This document shows, piece by piece, positions 40,102 through 51,189 of a DNA stretch of 64,000 nucleotides. The notes under the pieces were generated by a model, which was not told where the DNA came from, ran no database searches, and saw only the letters and a program-made list of their open reading frames with translations. The translations under genes were made by a program, and so were the position numbers. Numbering within the stretch: the stretch's first letter is position 1; each line of letters starts with the position of its first letter. Source of the stretch: Cacajao melanocephalus (Eukaryota; Chordata; Mammalia; Primates; Pitheciidae); the NCBI GenBank assembly GCA_963573385.1, contig CAUYLG010033081.1, forward strand, positions 21,791 through 85,790, in the 5' to 3' direction.

Positions 40102-40285
40102 CGTGTAATATGGTAGCCATGAGCAATATGTGGCTATAAATTTATTAAAAATTATGTAAAGTTTATAATTCAGTTCCTTAATCTCACTAGCCACCTAAAT
40201 GCTACCTAGGTGCAAGTGGCTAGTAGCTACCAAACTAAATATTTTTGTTGTTGCAGAAATCCTACCAGACAGTGCTATTTTAGAA
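40102..40285. mobile_element. hAT-type DNA transposon fossil (MER3/MER58-like)
   Basis: 'ggtagccatgagcaatatgtggct' at the left and 'aagtggctagtagctacc' with 'cctaccagacagtgctattttag' at the right are recognisable parts of a common short hAT MITE, with 'aattcagttccttaatctcactagccac' in the middle. The family name is tentative. Confidence 0.55.
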
Positions 40286-40489
40286 CATACAGAGCTCATA
40301 AAACACTGGGTTGTTTATATAACTTTTTATATCAGTTAGACTAGAAATACTTAATATATAATATTCATTTTAAATACAATATTTGTGACTCATATATTGC
40401 AACCATCACACAGGAAGATTAAAATAACTACAGTTACTATGGTAAAAGTCCAAAGGGTAAAACAGGAACACAATAGGAGATGTGTATGA
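40286..40489. other. Unassigned spacer
   Basis: Nothing recognised. Confidence 0.4.
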
Positions 40490-41156
40490 GAAATACCTTT
40501 TACCGATTACAAGCAGTAAGAATGCAGCTGAAAAGTGAGTCACTGAATTTGTAGATAGGTCCTTGGATATTATTCAAACAGAAACCCAAGGAGAAATAAA
40601 AGAATAAAAATCATCACTAGTCATTATCATAATAATCCAGAAGATATAGGTCAATAACAATCCAATATCTGTGATTAGAATCTTAGAAGAATAAAGTAGG
40701 TCAGAAGAAATATTTAATTAATGGCTGAGAGGTTTCAGAAAATAATAAAAGCCAATAATCCACAGTTTCAATTAGTTCACAGACATCTAAGAGGCAAACA
40801 AACAAATGAATGCACAAACAAATAAAGCAAGAAGTAGCACTGGAGGGTAGACAGCTTTGCAGAGAAAGAATCCCAGAAATCTACAGAGGTATCTTCTTAA
40901 GTGTTTAATAGAATACTAGTTAATAAGTACATTGATGGAACTACCCAAACCCAAGAAAATAACCATCTGAAAAAATTGTGAAAACAGATCTAACATTGAC
41001 AAAGGGGGAGAAATTGTGCCTTTTCCAACCAGGTAGCATGGAATATATCAAAATTCCTGGAGCAATGTGTGGAGTACACAGAAAGGTCTTGACTCTGTAC
41101 TGTAAAATATTTATTCCTAGAATAAACACTAATCTAATACTGATGAACCTTAAAAG
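40490..41156 (+). mobile_element. L1M ORF1 segment, sense
   Basis: The text follows the ORF1 coiled-coil and RNA-binding region of an old L1: 'gagtcactgaatttgtagataggt', 'attattcaaacagaaaccca', 'ggtcagaagaaatatttaatt...atggctgagaggtttcag'. Frames are broken throughout. The THE1/MST element inserted at its right end. Confidence 0.65.
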
Positions 41157-41161
41157 ACCAT

Positions 41162-41516
41162 TGTATTAGTCTGTTTTCATACTGCTGATAAACACATACC
41201 TGAAACTGGGGAATTTACAAAAGAAAAAGTGTTAACTGGATTCACAGTTTCAAGTGGCTGGGGATGCCTCACAATCATGGCTAAAGGCAAAGAGGAGCAA
41301 GTCACATCTTACATGGAGGGCAGCAGGCAAAAAGAGAGACCTTGTGCAGGGAAACTCCCCTTTACCATACTGTGATCTCATGAGACTTATTTGCTATTAG
41401 AAGAACCACACTGGAAAGACCTGACCCCATGATTTAATTACCTTCCACCAGGTTCCACTCACAATACATGGGAATTCAAGATGAGATTTGGACAGAGATA
41501 CAGCTAAACCCTATCT
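41162..41516 (-). mobile_element. THE1/MST 3' LTR (minus-strand element)
   Basis: An LTR of about 355 bp beginning TGTATTAGTC on the plus strand and ending near '...gctaaaccctatct'. It pairs with the LTR at 42980-43329. Adjacent to it inside the element is 'ccattgccccctcccaaa', the complement of a purine-rich tract, as expected just before a 3' LTR. Confidence 0.9.
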
Positions 41517-42979
41517 TTCTACCATTGCCCCCTCCCAAATATCATGTCCTCATATTTCAAAATGAATCATGCCTTCCCAGCAGTGCCCCAAATTCTTAAC
41601 TAATTTCAGCATTAACTTAAAATTCCACAGTCCAAAGTGTCATCTGAAACAAGGAAAGTACCTTCCACCTCTGAGCCTGTAAAATCAAAAGCAAGTTAGT
41701 TAGTTCATAGATACAATGGGGATACACGCATTGGGTAAATATAGCCGTTCCAAATAAGAGAAATTGGCCAAAACAAAGGGGCCACAGGCCCCATGCAAGT
41801 CTGAAATCAAGCAGGGCAGGTAAATCTTAAAGCTCCAAAATGATCGCCTTTGACTCCAGGTGTCACATACAGGTCATGCTGATACAAGAGGTGGGTTCCC
41901 ATGGTCTTGGGCAGCTCTGCTCCTGTGGCTTTGCAGGGTATAGCCTCCCTCCTAGCTGTTTTCATGTGCTGGAATTGAGTCTCTGCAGCTTTTCCAGGCA
42001 CACAGTGCAAGCTGTCAGTGGATCTACTGTTCTGGGAACTGGAAGACAGTGGAGCTCTTCTCACAGCTCCACTAGGTGGTGCCCCAGTAGGGACTCTTTG
42101 TGGGGGCTCTAATTCTGCCTTTCCCTTCCATATTGCCATAGCAGAGATTCTCAATGAGAGCCACACCCCTGCAGCAAACTTCTGTCTAAACATCTAGGCC
42201 TTTCCTTACATCCTCTGAAATATCTTGGCCACTTTTAGTCACGGCTTGTGCAGCGGGGACACAAGGGACCAAGTCCTGAGACTGCACACAGAACAGTGAT
42301 TCTGGGCATGGCCCACTCACCCACTTTTTGCTCCTAGCCCTCAGGGCCTGTGATGGAAGGGGCTGTTGTGAAGACCTCTGACATATCGTGGAGACATTTT
42401 CCCCATTGTCTTGGGAATTAACATTAGACTCCACATTACTTATGCAGATTTATGCAGCTGGCTAGAATTTCTCCTAAGAAAATGAGCTTTTCTTTTCTAT
42501 AACATTGTTAGGCTGCAAATTTTCTGAACTTTTATGCTGTGCTTCCCTTATAAAACTGAATGTTTTTAACCATACCCTAGCCACCTCTTGAATGTTTTGC
42601 TGCTTTGAAATTTCTTCCACCAGATACCCTAAATCATCTCTCTCAAGTTTAAAGTTCCATAGATCTCTAAGGCAGGGGGGAAATGCTGCTAGTGTTGTGG
42701 CTAAAAAATAACAAGAGTCACCTTTGCTCAGTTCCCAACAAGGTCCTCATCTCCATCTGAGACCACCTCAGCCTAAACCTTATTGTTCATATTACTATCA
42801 GCATTTTTGTCAAAGCCATTCAACAAGTCTCTAGGAAGTTCCAAACTTTCCCACATTTTCCTGCCTTTTTCTGAGACCTCTGAACTCTTCCCATCTATGC
42901 CTGTTACCTAGTTCCAAAGTTGCTTCAACATTTTCAGATATCTTTTCAGCAATGCACCACTCTACTGGTACCAATATAC
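41517..42979 (-). mobile_element. THE1/MST internal region
   Basis: About 1.46 kb between the two LTRs, in the range of the short non-autonomous MaLR interior. It has characteristic phrases such as 'gggccacaggccccatgcaag' and 'tgctggaattgagtctctgc', and is relatively GC-rich. The longest frame is 128 codons on the minus strand at 41807-42193, without a recognisable protein domain. MaLR interiors do not encode a full retroviral protein set and depend on ERVL machinery. No functional gene is present. Confidence 0.85.
42069..42084 (+). promoter_or_regulatory. CTCF-like motif in THE1/MST interior
   Basis: CCACTAGGTGGTGCCC matches the CTCF core CCASYAGRKGGCRSYV at 15 of 16 positions (the mismatch is T for C at position 12). 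The motif is seen; binding is inference. Confidence 0.4.
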
Positions 42980-43329
42980 TGTATTAATTCATTTTCATGC
43001 TGCTGATAAAGAAATACTCAAAGCTAGGCAATTTACAGAAGAAAAGGGTTTAATTGGACTCAAATTTCGACATGGCTGTGAAGGTTTCACAATTATGACA
43101 GAAGTCGAGGAAGAGCAAGTCACATCTTACATGGAGGGCAGCAGACAGAAAGAGAGCTTGTGCAGGGAAACTCCCTCTTATAATAGTGTCAGATCTCATG
43201 AGATTTATTTGCTATCATGAGTACAGGAAAGAACTACCCCGATGATTCAATTATCTCCCACTGGGTTCCTTCCACAACATGTGGAAATTCAAGATGAGAT
43301 TTGGGTGGGAACACAGCCAAACCATATCC
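42980..43329 (-). mobile_element. THE1/MST 5' LTR (minus-strand element)
   Basis: An LTR of about 350 bp starting TGTATTAATTC and ending CCATATCC on the plus strand (family terminus CCATATCA, last base changed). The whole element is bracketed by the 5-bp TSD ACCAT at 41157-41161 and 43330-43334, the duplication length expected of ERVL/MaLR integrases. Confidence 0.92.
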
Positions 43330-43334
43330 ACCAT

Positions 43335-43524
43335 TCATGTCTTCATGAAAGGAGTATAGTACTTCCAAGTAACTTAACTGCACCAGAGAATAACATTGAA
43401 GAATTTTTATAGGATTATAGGAATATTTGTACTCAATTTGTAAAGTTTATGAAGTATGTCATCCAATAAAAAATTATAAGATAGGCAAATATGTTGATAG
43501 AAATAATCCATAACAGGAAAAAAA
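43335..43524. other. Unassigned spacer between THE1/MST and L1
   Basis: It could continue the interrupted L1M, but I cannot align it with ORF1 by eye. Confidence 0.35.
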
Positions 43525-44130
43525 ATCAGTCAAGTGAACTAACTCAGGAATGAAAAAACCAAACATTCTATGTTCTCACTCCTAAATGGGAGCTAAGCTA
43601 TGAGGATGCAAAGATGTAAGAATGACAAAATTGACTTTGGGGACTTAGTGGGGAAGGGTGGGAAGGGACTGAGGAATAGAAGATTACAAATAGGCTGGGC
43701 ATGGTGGCTTACACCTGTAATCCCAGAGCTTTGGGAGGTTGAGGCAGGCAGATCACCTGAGGTCAAAAGTTTGAGACCAGGCCTGGCCAACATGGCAAAA
43801 TGTCGTCCTTACTAAAAATACAAATATTAGCCAGGCATGGTGGCACATACCTGTAATAGCAGCTACCGGGGATGCTGAGGCTGGAGAATTGCTTGAACCC
43901 AGGAGGCAGAGGTTTCAGTGAGCTGAGCTTTTGCCACTGCACTCAAGCCTGGACAACAAAGCAATACTTTATATTGAAAAAAAAAAAGATTACTAATAGG
44001 GTACAGTGTATACTGCTTGGGTGATGGGTGAACCAAAATCTCACAAATCACCACTAAAGAACTTACTCATGTAACCAAAAAACCACCTGTTCCCCAATAA
44101 CCTATGGAAATAAAAGAAACAACAACAACA
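43525..44130 (+). mobile_element. 5'-truncated L1 3' end (L1P or late L1MA type), sense
   Basis: L1 3' sequence: 'gtgaactaactcaggaatga', 'ctatgttctcactcctaaatgggagctaa', then after an inserted Alu 'gggtacagtgtatactgctt', 'cttactcatgtaaccaaaaa' and a terminal CAA-rich A-tail at 44115-44137. It is much better preserved than the surrounding L1M. Confidence 0.85.
43693..43986 (+). mobile_element. Alu inserted in the L1 3' UTR, sense
   Basis: Complete sense Alu from 'ggctgggcatggtggct' to its A-tail. TSDs are AGATTACAAATA at 43681-43692 and AGATTACTAATA at 43987-43998, one mismatch in 12. S-type by overall similarity. Confidence 0.95.
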
Positions 44131-44144
44131 ACAATAAAACTGAT

Positions 44145-44935
44145 CCTGGACTGTCACAGGTATTAGAAAAGATAATTAAAATTTTCCATATTTTCAGAGT
44201 TCTGCAGAAGCATAAAGTATAAAAAGATCCAAATATAACTTCTAGAGATGAAAGTACAATATCTGGGAGGAAATACACACTAGATTCAATTATTATCAGT
44301 TTAAACACTGCAAAAAGAAAACATTAGCTAATCTGAAGACACAGTAATTGGAACTATTAAAACACAGAATAAAAATAATTAAAAGAGAAACAGTGAGCTA
44401 TGGAACATTTATGAGTGCTAATAATATACATGTAATTGAAGTCACCAAAAGGAGGCCAGAAAACTAAGTGAAGTAATGACTGTTTTTCAAATATGAAAGT
44501 ACTTTAAATCCACAAATCTAAGATGCTTAGCAAAGCTCAAGTACAAAAATCCTGAATAAAATAACACTAAAGCCCATTATTCTCAAATCATTAGAAACCA
44601 ATAATAAAGGAAAAATCTTAAAGACAGAGAAAAAAAGACACATGACATACAAAGAGCAGAAAAAGATAAGATTGATAGTAGACTGCTCATTGTAAATAAG
44701 CAAGAAGATATATTCTTTTAAGGTACTAAAAGGAGAAAAAAAGACTACATAGAATTCTATATTGAATAAAAATATATTTTAAAAAGGAGGGCAGAATAAA
44801 GACTTCCGTGGTTATAAAAAACAAATCATTTCTTCTCAACAGATCTACACTAAAAGAATTGTTAAATAAATTTTCATAGGAAGAAAGAAAATGATAGCAG
44901 ATCAAAATTAAAATCTGAAGAAAGGAAAAATGTGT
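44145..44935 (+). mobile_element. L1M 5'UTR-end/ORF1 segment, sense
   Basis: Old L1 ORF1 order is visible: 'ggactgtcacaggtattaga', '...gtaattgaagtcaccaaaagga', 'aaaaatcttaaagacagagaaa', 'agaattctatattgaataaaaata', 'gcagaataaagacttccgtgg', 'agatctacactaaaagaattg'. No frame survives. The text stops abruptly at about 44935. Confidence 0.65.
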
Positions 44936-45529
44936 ACCAGGGCTTTTTGGGGTTTCTCATCAGTAGTGTAAATGGAGCACATGCCATGGAGACTTTGTCT
45001 GCCCAGGCAGCTTTCTAAACCTTAGGAGAACTAGCTTTTGATGATTCTAAGTATTGCTGTTTTTTGATGCATATGTATCTGTCAGAAACAAATTTACTAC
45101 AAGTAACTTGTTGCATATGAGTGTGTTCGGTCTCCCAACACTCAGACAAGTTGGTAATTACTACAAAGTGGACCTGCTTCACAAGGGGGCGCACATTTTT
45201 GTGGGCTTTTCCTTCAGTAGCTCCACCGTTTTTCCAAAGTAAAGGTTTGAGAAAGATGTCCTCATGGCTCTGACAGGAGAAATAATCATTGTTTTTCAGA
45301 GATTTTCACTAATAAAAGGCCTACTCTCCAAGAAAAAAAGACTTTTCCTGAGATTTATTTCATCTGGAAGATCATTTCTCCCACTTCAGTCCTTTCTGAC
45401 ATTCGTGCTTTCCCTAAGGGGAGAATATATATAATCAACAGGGGTCTGGGCTTCAGGAAAATGGATTGGGAATGTTGCAACTAAAGAAAGAAATTAAAAA
45501 AAAAAACACACACACACTCGCAAAGGTCA
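44936..45529. other. Unrecognised block of about 550 bp interrupting L1M sequence
   Basis: Not an Alu, L1, MIR or any LTR that I know. It has mixed base composition. From left to right it contains a CTCF-like site at 45179-45194, an AATAAA hexamer in 'cactaataaaagg' near 45310, a TATATATAA box at about 45427-45435, and an A-rich then CA-rich tract at 45490-45520 that could be a retroposition tail. A 62-codon frame at 45054-45242 has no domain. It could be an unfamiliar LTR or a retroposed transcript piece. Confidence 0.4.
45179..45194 (+). promoter_or_regulatory. CTCF-like motif
   Basis: TCACAAGGGGGCGCAC matches the CTCF core at 13 of 16 positions and contains the intact GGGGGCGC heart. It lies in DNA that is otherwise CpG-poor. 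Binding is inference. Confidence 0.4.
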
Positions 45530-45962
45530 CAGCCTAGAGACACAGATCATTAAGAGAGTAAATTTAATCTTACCATTGTAGATCATTTTTTCTTCCTCAC
45601 ACCTTACCATCATGCCATTGAATCTCTACTATAACAGTATATTACAGCTGAAAGAGTTGTAGATACAGACTGTCTCTGAGAAGTATTTAAGTAAGATTAA
45701 AGTCAAGAGAAAACAAAAACAAGGACACTAGAGGAATCTGAAGCATCTGGCACATATAGCTACAACAAACATTAAAGATAGTAAATTTTTAATCTTAACA
45801 TAAATGATTAAACTAAAAATTATCCTTAAAGACAAAGACTTTCTGAGATAAATGAAAACTGAGGGAAATTATCACTAAATCACTAAATTAATACTAGACA
45901 AAAAATTTTCCAAAGTGAATAACAGACAACAAACACAGGTTCAGAAGGCTGAAATGAATAAC

Positions 45963-46023
45963 TCACACACACACACATACACACACACACACACACACAC
46001 TCTCTCTCTCACACACACACACA
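45963..46023. repeat. (CA)n/(CT)n microsatellite
   Basis: Two CA tracts flank a short CT tract, located between two L1M ORF1 pieces. Confidence 0.95.
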
Positions 46024-46213
46024 TTCAAACTGCAGAAAACCAAAGACAAGAAAAAAATCTTAAATAAATCAGAGGGAAGGACAAAACAAAACAGAATGCC
46101 TTCCCTGTGAAGGCATAAGAATAAGAATTACAGTGACTTTTTCATCAGAAATGACATGAGTAGGAATAGTATATAGTGAAACATTTAAAGAATTGAAAGA
46201 AAATGAGGGAATG

Positions 46214-46710
46214 TATTCTCTTTCCGGGTCCACAAGGGGGCATAGTTTTGAGAGCTACAACTTCTAGTGCCATGCCTCCCCCACCTCTCCATCCAGGGAT
46301 TAGAGGTCTTTGTTTAAATTTTCGCATATGCGGGAAAGAATCAAAGATCAATCGCTCCAGCAGAAGTTTAAAGAAACTCCTTTCATAGGTTAAAGGGCTT
46401 GGATAGGGTGGGAATTCCTCCTAGGTTAAAAGTCCCCGTTCCCCACATCCGGGAGGATTCCATATTTGGGCCCCCTTCCACAATCTCGTGGCAACTTTTC
46501 TCTCTTAACTTTTTCTTTCTCCTTTTTCCCTTTCTCTGACTAAATACATCACTTTCTGCACAAACTCTTTGGGGTCCAATATTTACTTGGGAGCACACCG
46601 CACCCAGCGTGGTCCCCTTTCCCATTCTTGGGTGAGTGAGAAACCAAGAGCCTGGAAGAACAGCCCACTGGGGAGTGAGCTAAGCCTCGCCTGGGTCCCA
46701 GAACCTGGCA
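46214..46710 (+). mobile_element. Solo LTR inserted in L1M ORF1, probable ERV1 class
   Basis: A 497-bp GC-richer block splits L1M ORF1 text. The 4-bp duplication AATG sits at 46210-46213 and 46711-46714. The block ends CA and begins TA, which would be a TG end with one mutation. It contains several CpGs, a long pyrimidine tract at 46495-46545 and 'gactaaatacatcactttctg' resembling an LTR R/U5 junction, which suggests plus orientation. Frames of 61-102 codons in and around it are fortuitous. Subfamily not assigned. Confidence 0.65.
46230..46245 (+). promoter_or_regulatory. CTCF-like motif inside the solo LTR
   Basis: CCACAAGGGGGCATAG matches the CTCF core at 13 of 16 positions. It lies close to the LTR's left end. 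Binding is inference. Confidence 0.35.
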
Positions 46711-48730
46711 ATGAAAACATGACCAATCTAGAATTCCACATCCAGCAAAATTATCCTTCAAAAAGAAGGACAAATAAAGACTTTCTCAGAGAAATAAAAA
46801 CTGAGGGATATAGTCAACAGTGCACCTGTCCTGCAAGAAATATTAAACAAAGTTCAGGTATACAGAAGATGATATAGGTAATAAACTGCATTCTACATAA
46901 AGAAATGAATACACTTGAAGAAACAAATACATAAAGGAAAATGTAATTTTTTAATTTTTCTTATTTTTAATTGATCTAAATAATAACTATTTGTTTAAAG
47001 AAATGTTAGCAAGAACGTATTGGGTTTTAACCTATGGATAAGTCAAATGAATAACAGCAATGAAACAAGTAACTTCAAGAAAGAATTAGGAATACATTGT
47101 TAAAGTTACTTGTACTACATGTGATATATGATGTCAATTGACAGTGGATGGGGATTAGTTAAAATATGTACTGAAAATTTTGGGTTACTCATGAAAGCAA
47201 TATTTTCGAAAATATAGTTAAGATGCTAAAAGAAGAGACAAAATAGAATACTATTACATCATAAATGAAAACAAGATAAGGCAAGAAAATCAGGGGAATA
47301 AAAAAGAATGAATGCAACCAGTAGAAATCAGTTGCAAACATAGAATATTAATAAAATTATTACAAATAATCACTTTTAAATGAGTTGTCTCAATGCATTA
47401 ATTAAAAGACTGTTAGAATTGAAAGTTTCACCTAGCTATATGTTATCTATAAGAAACATATTTAAATTATAATGATACAAATAAGTTAAAAACAAATGAT
47501 GACAAAAGATATATCATGTTAATATTAATAATACTAACCAGGAGTAGCTATATTAGGTTAAGACAAAGCAGAATTCTGAACAAGGAAAACTGCTTGGGAT
47601 AAAGAGACAAATTACATAATGATAAAAGAATCAATTCTCCAAGATGATAGAACAAGCAACAATTTTGATGTACTTGCAACAGAGCATCAAACATATGAGG
47701 CAAAACTTATAAGATTAGATATAGGTGAAGATTTTAACATCTCTCTAAAAATAATTAATAGATTAATAAGGGCAAAATTAATAAGCATATAAATAACATG
47801 AACAGCATTAGCATTCAACTTGATCTAATTTTCATTTATAGAATACTCAACAACAAAATCACATTCTTTTCAAGCTTATATGGAACAAACAAGATATCAG
47901 CATTGTGGTATATAAAATAAAATTTAACTAATTTAAAAGAATATGAAGCATACAAAATATGTTTTCAGACCAAAATATAATTAAGCTAAAGATCAGTAAT
48001 AGAAATATAGTTGGAAAAATCTTCTAAATTTAGAAATTAAACAACAAAGTTCTAAATAATATATTATTCAAATTAGTTATCTCAAGAGATCTTAGAAAAT
48101 ATTTTGAACTACATAAAACTGTAATATACCTTTTGAATAATTGTGAGGTATGGCAAAAGCACCACTTACAGAGAAATTTATAGCACTAAAGCCTGTATTA
48201 AAAAAAAAGAAAGATCTAAAATCTATAACTGAGGAATCAGTAAGTCCAAAATTTAGTTAGTATTTGTTTGTTTATTTGTTCATATTTTTGAGAAGTTAGA
48301 AGTTTTAGAAGAATGGCAGTCTCACATTGAAGCATTGAAAACTGGGAGGTACATTCATAAAAGTTAGGTTTTTAAAAGGATGAACAAGATCAATAGACCC
48401 TTAGCTAGATTAACAAAAAATGAGGAAGATCCAAATAATCACAATTAGCCAGAGATGACAAATGTGTCATTATAATTAATCCTAGAGTAATGTAAAAGAT
48501 TCTCAGATACTATTACAGAAACCCCTATGCATAAAAGGTAGAAATTCTAGAGGTAGTGAATTAATTCCTAGAAATACACAGCCTTCCAAGATTGAACAAG
48601 GAAAAAATTGAAACACCAAACAGAGTAATATCGAGTTTCAAAATTGAATCAGCAATAAAGAACTTACCAACAGAAAATCCTTGGAGCAGATGGAGTCACA
48701 CTCAAATTGTAGCAGACATACAAAGAAGAC

Positions 48731-49400
48731 ATGATACCACTTCTACTGAAACTATTACAAAAAATTGAGGAGGTAGGAGTCTTCCCTAATTCGTTTTATG
48801 AGGCCAGCCTTACCCTGGTACCAAAATCTGGCAAAGACACAGTGAAAGAAGAAAACTACAGGCCAATATTCCTGATGAACATAGACACAGATATCCTCAA
48901 CAAAATATTAGCACATGAATTCAATAGCACATCAAAAATTTAATTCACTATTGTCCAGTAGGCTTCATTTCTCAGATGGAAGATTGGTTCAACATATGTA
49001 AATCAATAAACGTGATTTACCACATAAGTAGAATTAAAACAAAAGCCATGTAATCAATACATGTGGAAAAGCTTTTGATGAAATTCAACATCCTTTCATA
49101 ATAAAAACCCTCAAGAAGCTAAGTATTGAAGGAATATGCCTCAAAATAATAAAAGCCACCTATGAAAAACCCAAAGCCAAAATCATAAAGAATGGGCAAA
49201 ATACTGGAAGAATTCCCCATGAGAACTGGAACAAAACAGGAATGCCACTCTCAGCACTTCAATTCAACATAGTACTGGAGGTGTTAGCCAGAGCAATCAG
49301 GCAAGAGAAATAAACAAAAGGCATCCAAATAGGAAAAAAAAAAATTCAAACTATCTCCTTTAGCAATGATATGATTCTATACCTTGAAACCCCTAAAGAC
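48731..49400 (+). pseudogene. L1 ORF2p reverse transcriptase remnant, decayed active site
   Basis: The 70-codon frame at 48731-48943 encodes the conserved RT segment [15 protein letters not shown] followed by [20 protein letters not shown]. Further right, in another frame, the catalytic motif is read at 49359-49382 as F-S-N-D-M-I-L-Y. In the active family it is F-A-D-D, so the first catalytic aspartate is now asparagine. With multiple stops and frameshifts, the enzyme that primes and copies L1 RNA at the target site cannot be made. Confidence 0.8.
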
Positions 49401-50301
49401 TCCACCAAAATCCTTCTGGAAATGACAAATGACTTGAGCCAAGTTTCACATACAAAATATATGTACAAAAATTATTAACATTTCTATATACCAAGAGCAT
49501 TAAAGCTAACAGCAAATCAAGAACACAAACCTATTTACAATAGCCACATACAAAAATAAAATATGTAGGAATACATCTAACCTAGAAGGCAAAAAAAAAA
49601 TGTCTATAATGAGAACTACAAAACCCTGCTAACAGAAATCATACTTGACACAAACAAATGAAAAAGCATTCCATACTCACATATTGCAAGAATCAGTGTT
49701 GTTAAATGGCTATACTGCCCAAATCTATCTACAGATTCAGTGCTATTACTATCAAACTACTAATACCATCTTTCACGGAATTGAAAAAAAAAAGTATTCT
49801 GAAATTCATATGGAAACAAAAAGGCCTGAATAGCCAAAGCAATCCTCAGGAAAAACAACAAAACAAGAGGCATCACATTATTCAACTTCAAACTAGACTA
49901 TAAGGTTAGGTAACCAAAACAGAATGGCACTTGTACAAAATAGACACATAGACCAATGAAAGAAAATATAGAACCCAGAAATAAAGCCACATACCCACAG
50001 ATACCTAATCTCTGATGAAGTCAACAAAAATAAGCCATGGAGTGGACTCCCTATGCAATAAATGGTGCTGAGCTAGCTAGTCAGTCATATGCAGGAGAAT
50101 GAAATTGGATGCCTACCTTTCAGCATATTCAAAAATCAACTCAAGATGGATTAAGGATATAAATATATGACTTCAAATTATAGTAATCTTAGAAGAAAAC
50201 CTAGGAAACACTATTTTAAGCATGGGCCTTGGGAAAGAATTTATGAGTAAGCTCTGATTGCAACGAAAACAAAAAATGACAAATTGTAACTAATTAAACT
50301 A

Positions 50302-50580
50302 ATGAGCTTGTTGTGCACAGCAAAAATCAACAAAAACCATTTAAAGGGTAAACAGAAACCTACAGATCAAGGGAAAATATTTGCAAATTATGCATTTGAC
50401 AAAGGTGTAATATCCAGATTCTACAAGGAACTTCAACAACTGTACAAGCAAAAAACAAATAACCCCACTAAAAAAGGGGCAAAACACATGAACGGGCACT
50501 TCTCTAAAGAAGATATACAAGCAGCCAACAAGCACATTAAAATGCTCATTGTCACTGATCAAAAGAGAAATGCAAAGTAA
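50302..50580 (+). pseudogene. L1 ORF2p C-terminal region remnant
   Basis: A 92-codon frame contains HFSKEDIQAANKHIKML, the conserved L1 ORF2 segment upstream of the cysteine-rich C-terminus. It ends at a premature stop where the family continues, and the downstream part is in other frames. Confidence 0.8.
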
Positions 50581-51189
50581 AACCACAAGGATATAACATC
50601 TCCACACAAGTCGAAATGGTTATTCTCAAAAAGTCAAAAAAACAACAGATGCTGCAGAGAAAAGGAAACACTTACTCACTGTTGGTGGGAATGTAAATTA
50701 GTTCAGCCAATATGGAAAGCAGTCTGGATATTTCTCAGAGAACTTAAAACAGAACTACTATTTGACCCACCAACCCCCTTACTAGGTTCATATCAAAAAA
50801 AAAAAAAAACAAATTATTCTACCAAAAACATACATGGACTCACAGGTTCAACACAGCAGTCATGGAATCAACCTAAGTGCCCACAAACAGTGGACCTAAG
50901 AAAATGTGATGCATATGCACCATGGAAGACAATGCAGCAATAAAAAAGAATGAAATAATAACCTTTGCAGCAATGTGGATGGAGCTGGAGGCCATTATCC
51001 TAACAAATTAATGCAGGAACAGAAAACCAAATATCACATATTCTTACTTACAAGTGGGAGAGAGACATGGGGCACTCATTAACATAAAGATGCAACAATA
51101 GACCCTAGAGACAACTAAATCTACCCAACTTTGGCGACGATTGGGTGATGAGTTTTTAGATAAAACAACTAAAGTATGAGTCATGTAAG

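Larger units (their letters stand above)
45530..48640 (+). mobile_element. L1M, ORF1 into 5' half of ORF2, sense
   Basis: 45815-45955 resembles the ORF1 C-terminus. 46025-46205 and 46715-46900 are a further ORF1 stretch split by a solo LTR. 46900-47400 matches the L1M inter-ORF spacer, and 47400-48640 the decayed endonuclease and linker part of ORF2 ('aaaagcaccacttacagaga', 'agatcaatagacccttagct'). ORF1 C-terminal sequence occurs twice, so at least two L1M copies are merged. Everything is heavily mutated. Confidence 0.65.
48641..51175 (+). mobile_element. Younger L1 (L1P or late L1MA type): ORF2 RT to 3' UTR
   Basis: A continuous sense L1 from early reverse transcriptase ('accaacagaaaatccttgga') through the C-terminal domain to the 3' UTR ('gaccctagagacaactaaat', 'gcgacgattgggtgatgag'). 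It is clearly less diverged than the L1M on either side, and old L1M 3' sequence resumes at about 51190. It therefore looks like a later L1 inserted in, or recombined with, an older L1M of the same orientation. Frames are broken by stops and indels. No clean A-tail is visible at 51175. Confidence 0.75.

Noticed and set aside
41807..42193. 128-codon minus-strand frame in the THE1/MST interior
   Set aside because: It is sense to the element, but the MaLR interior encodes no intact protein and I see no retroviral domain in it.
46569..46877. 102-codon plus-strand frame
   Set aside because: It starts in the solo LTR and ends in L1M ORF1, so it is a chance join of two elements.
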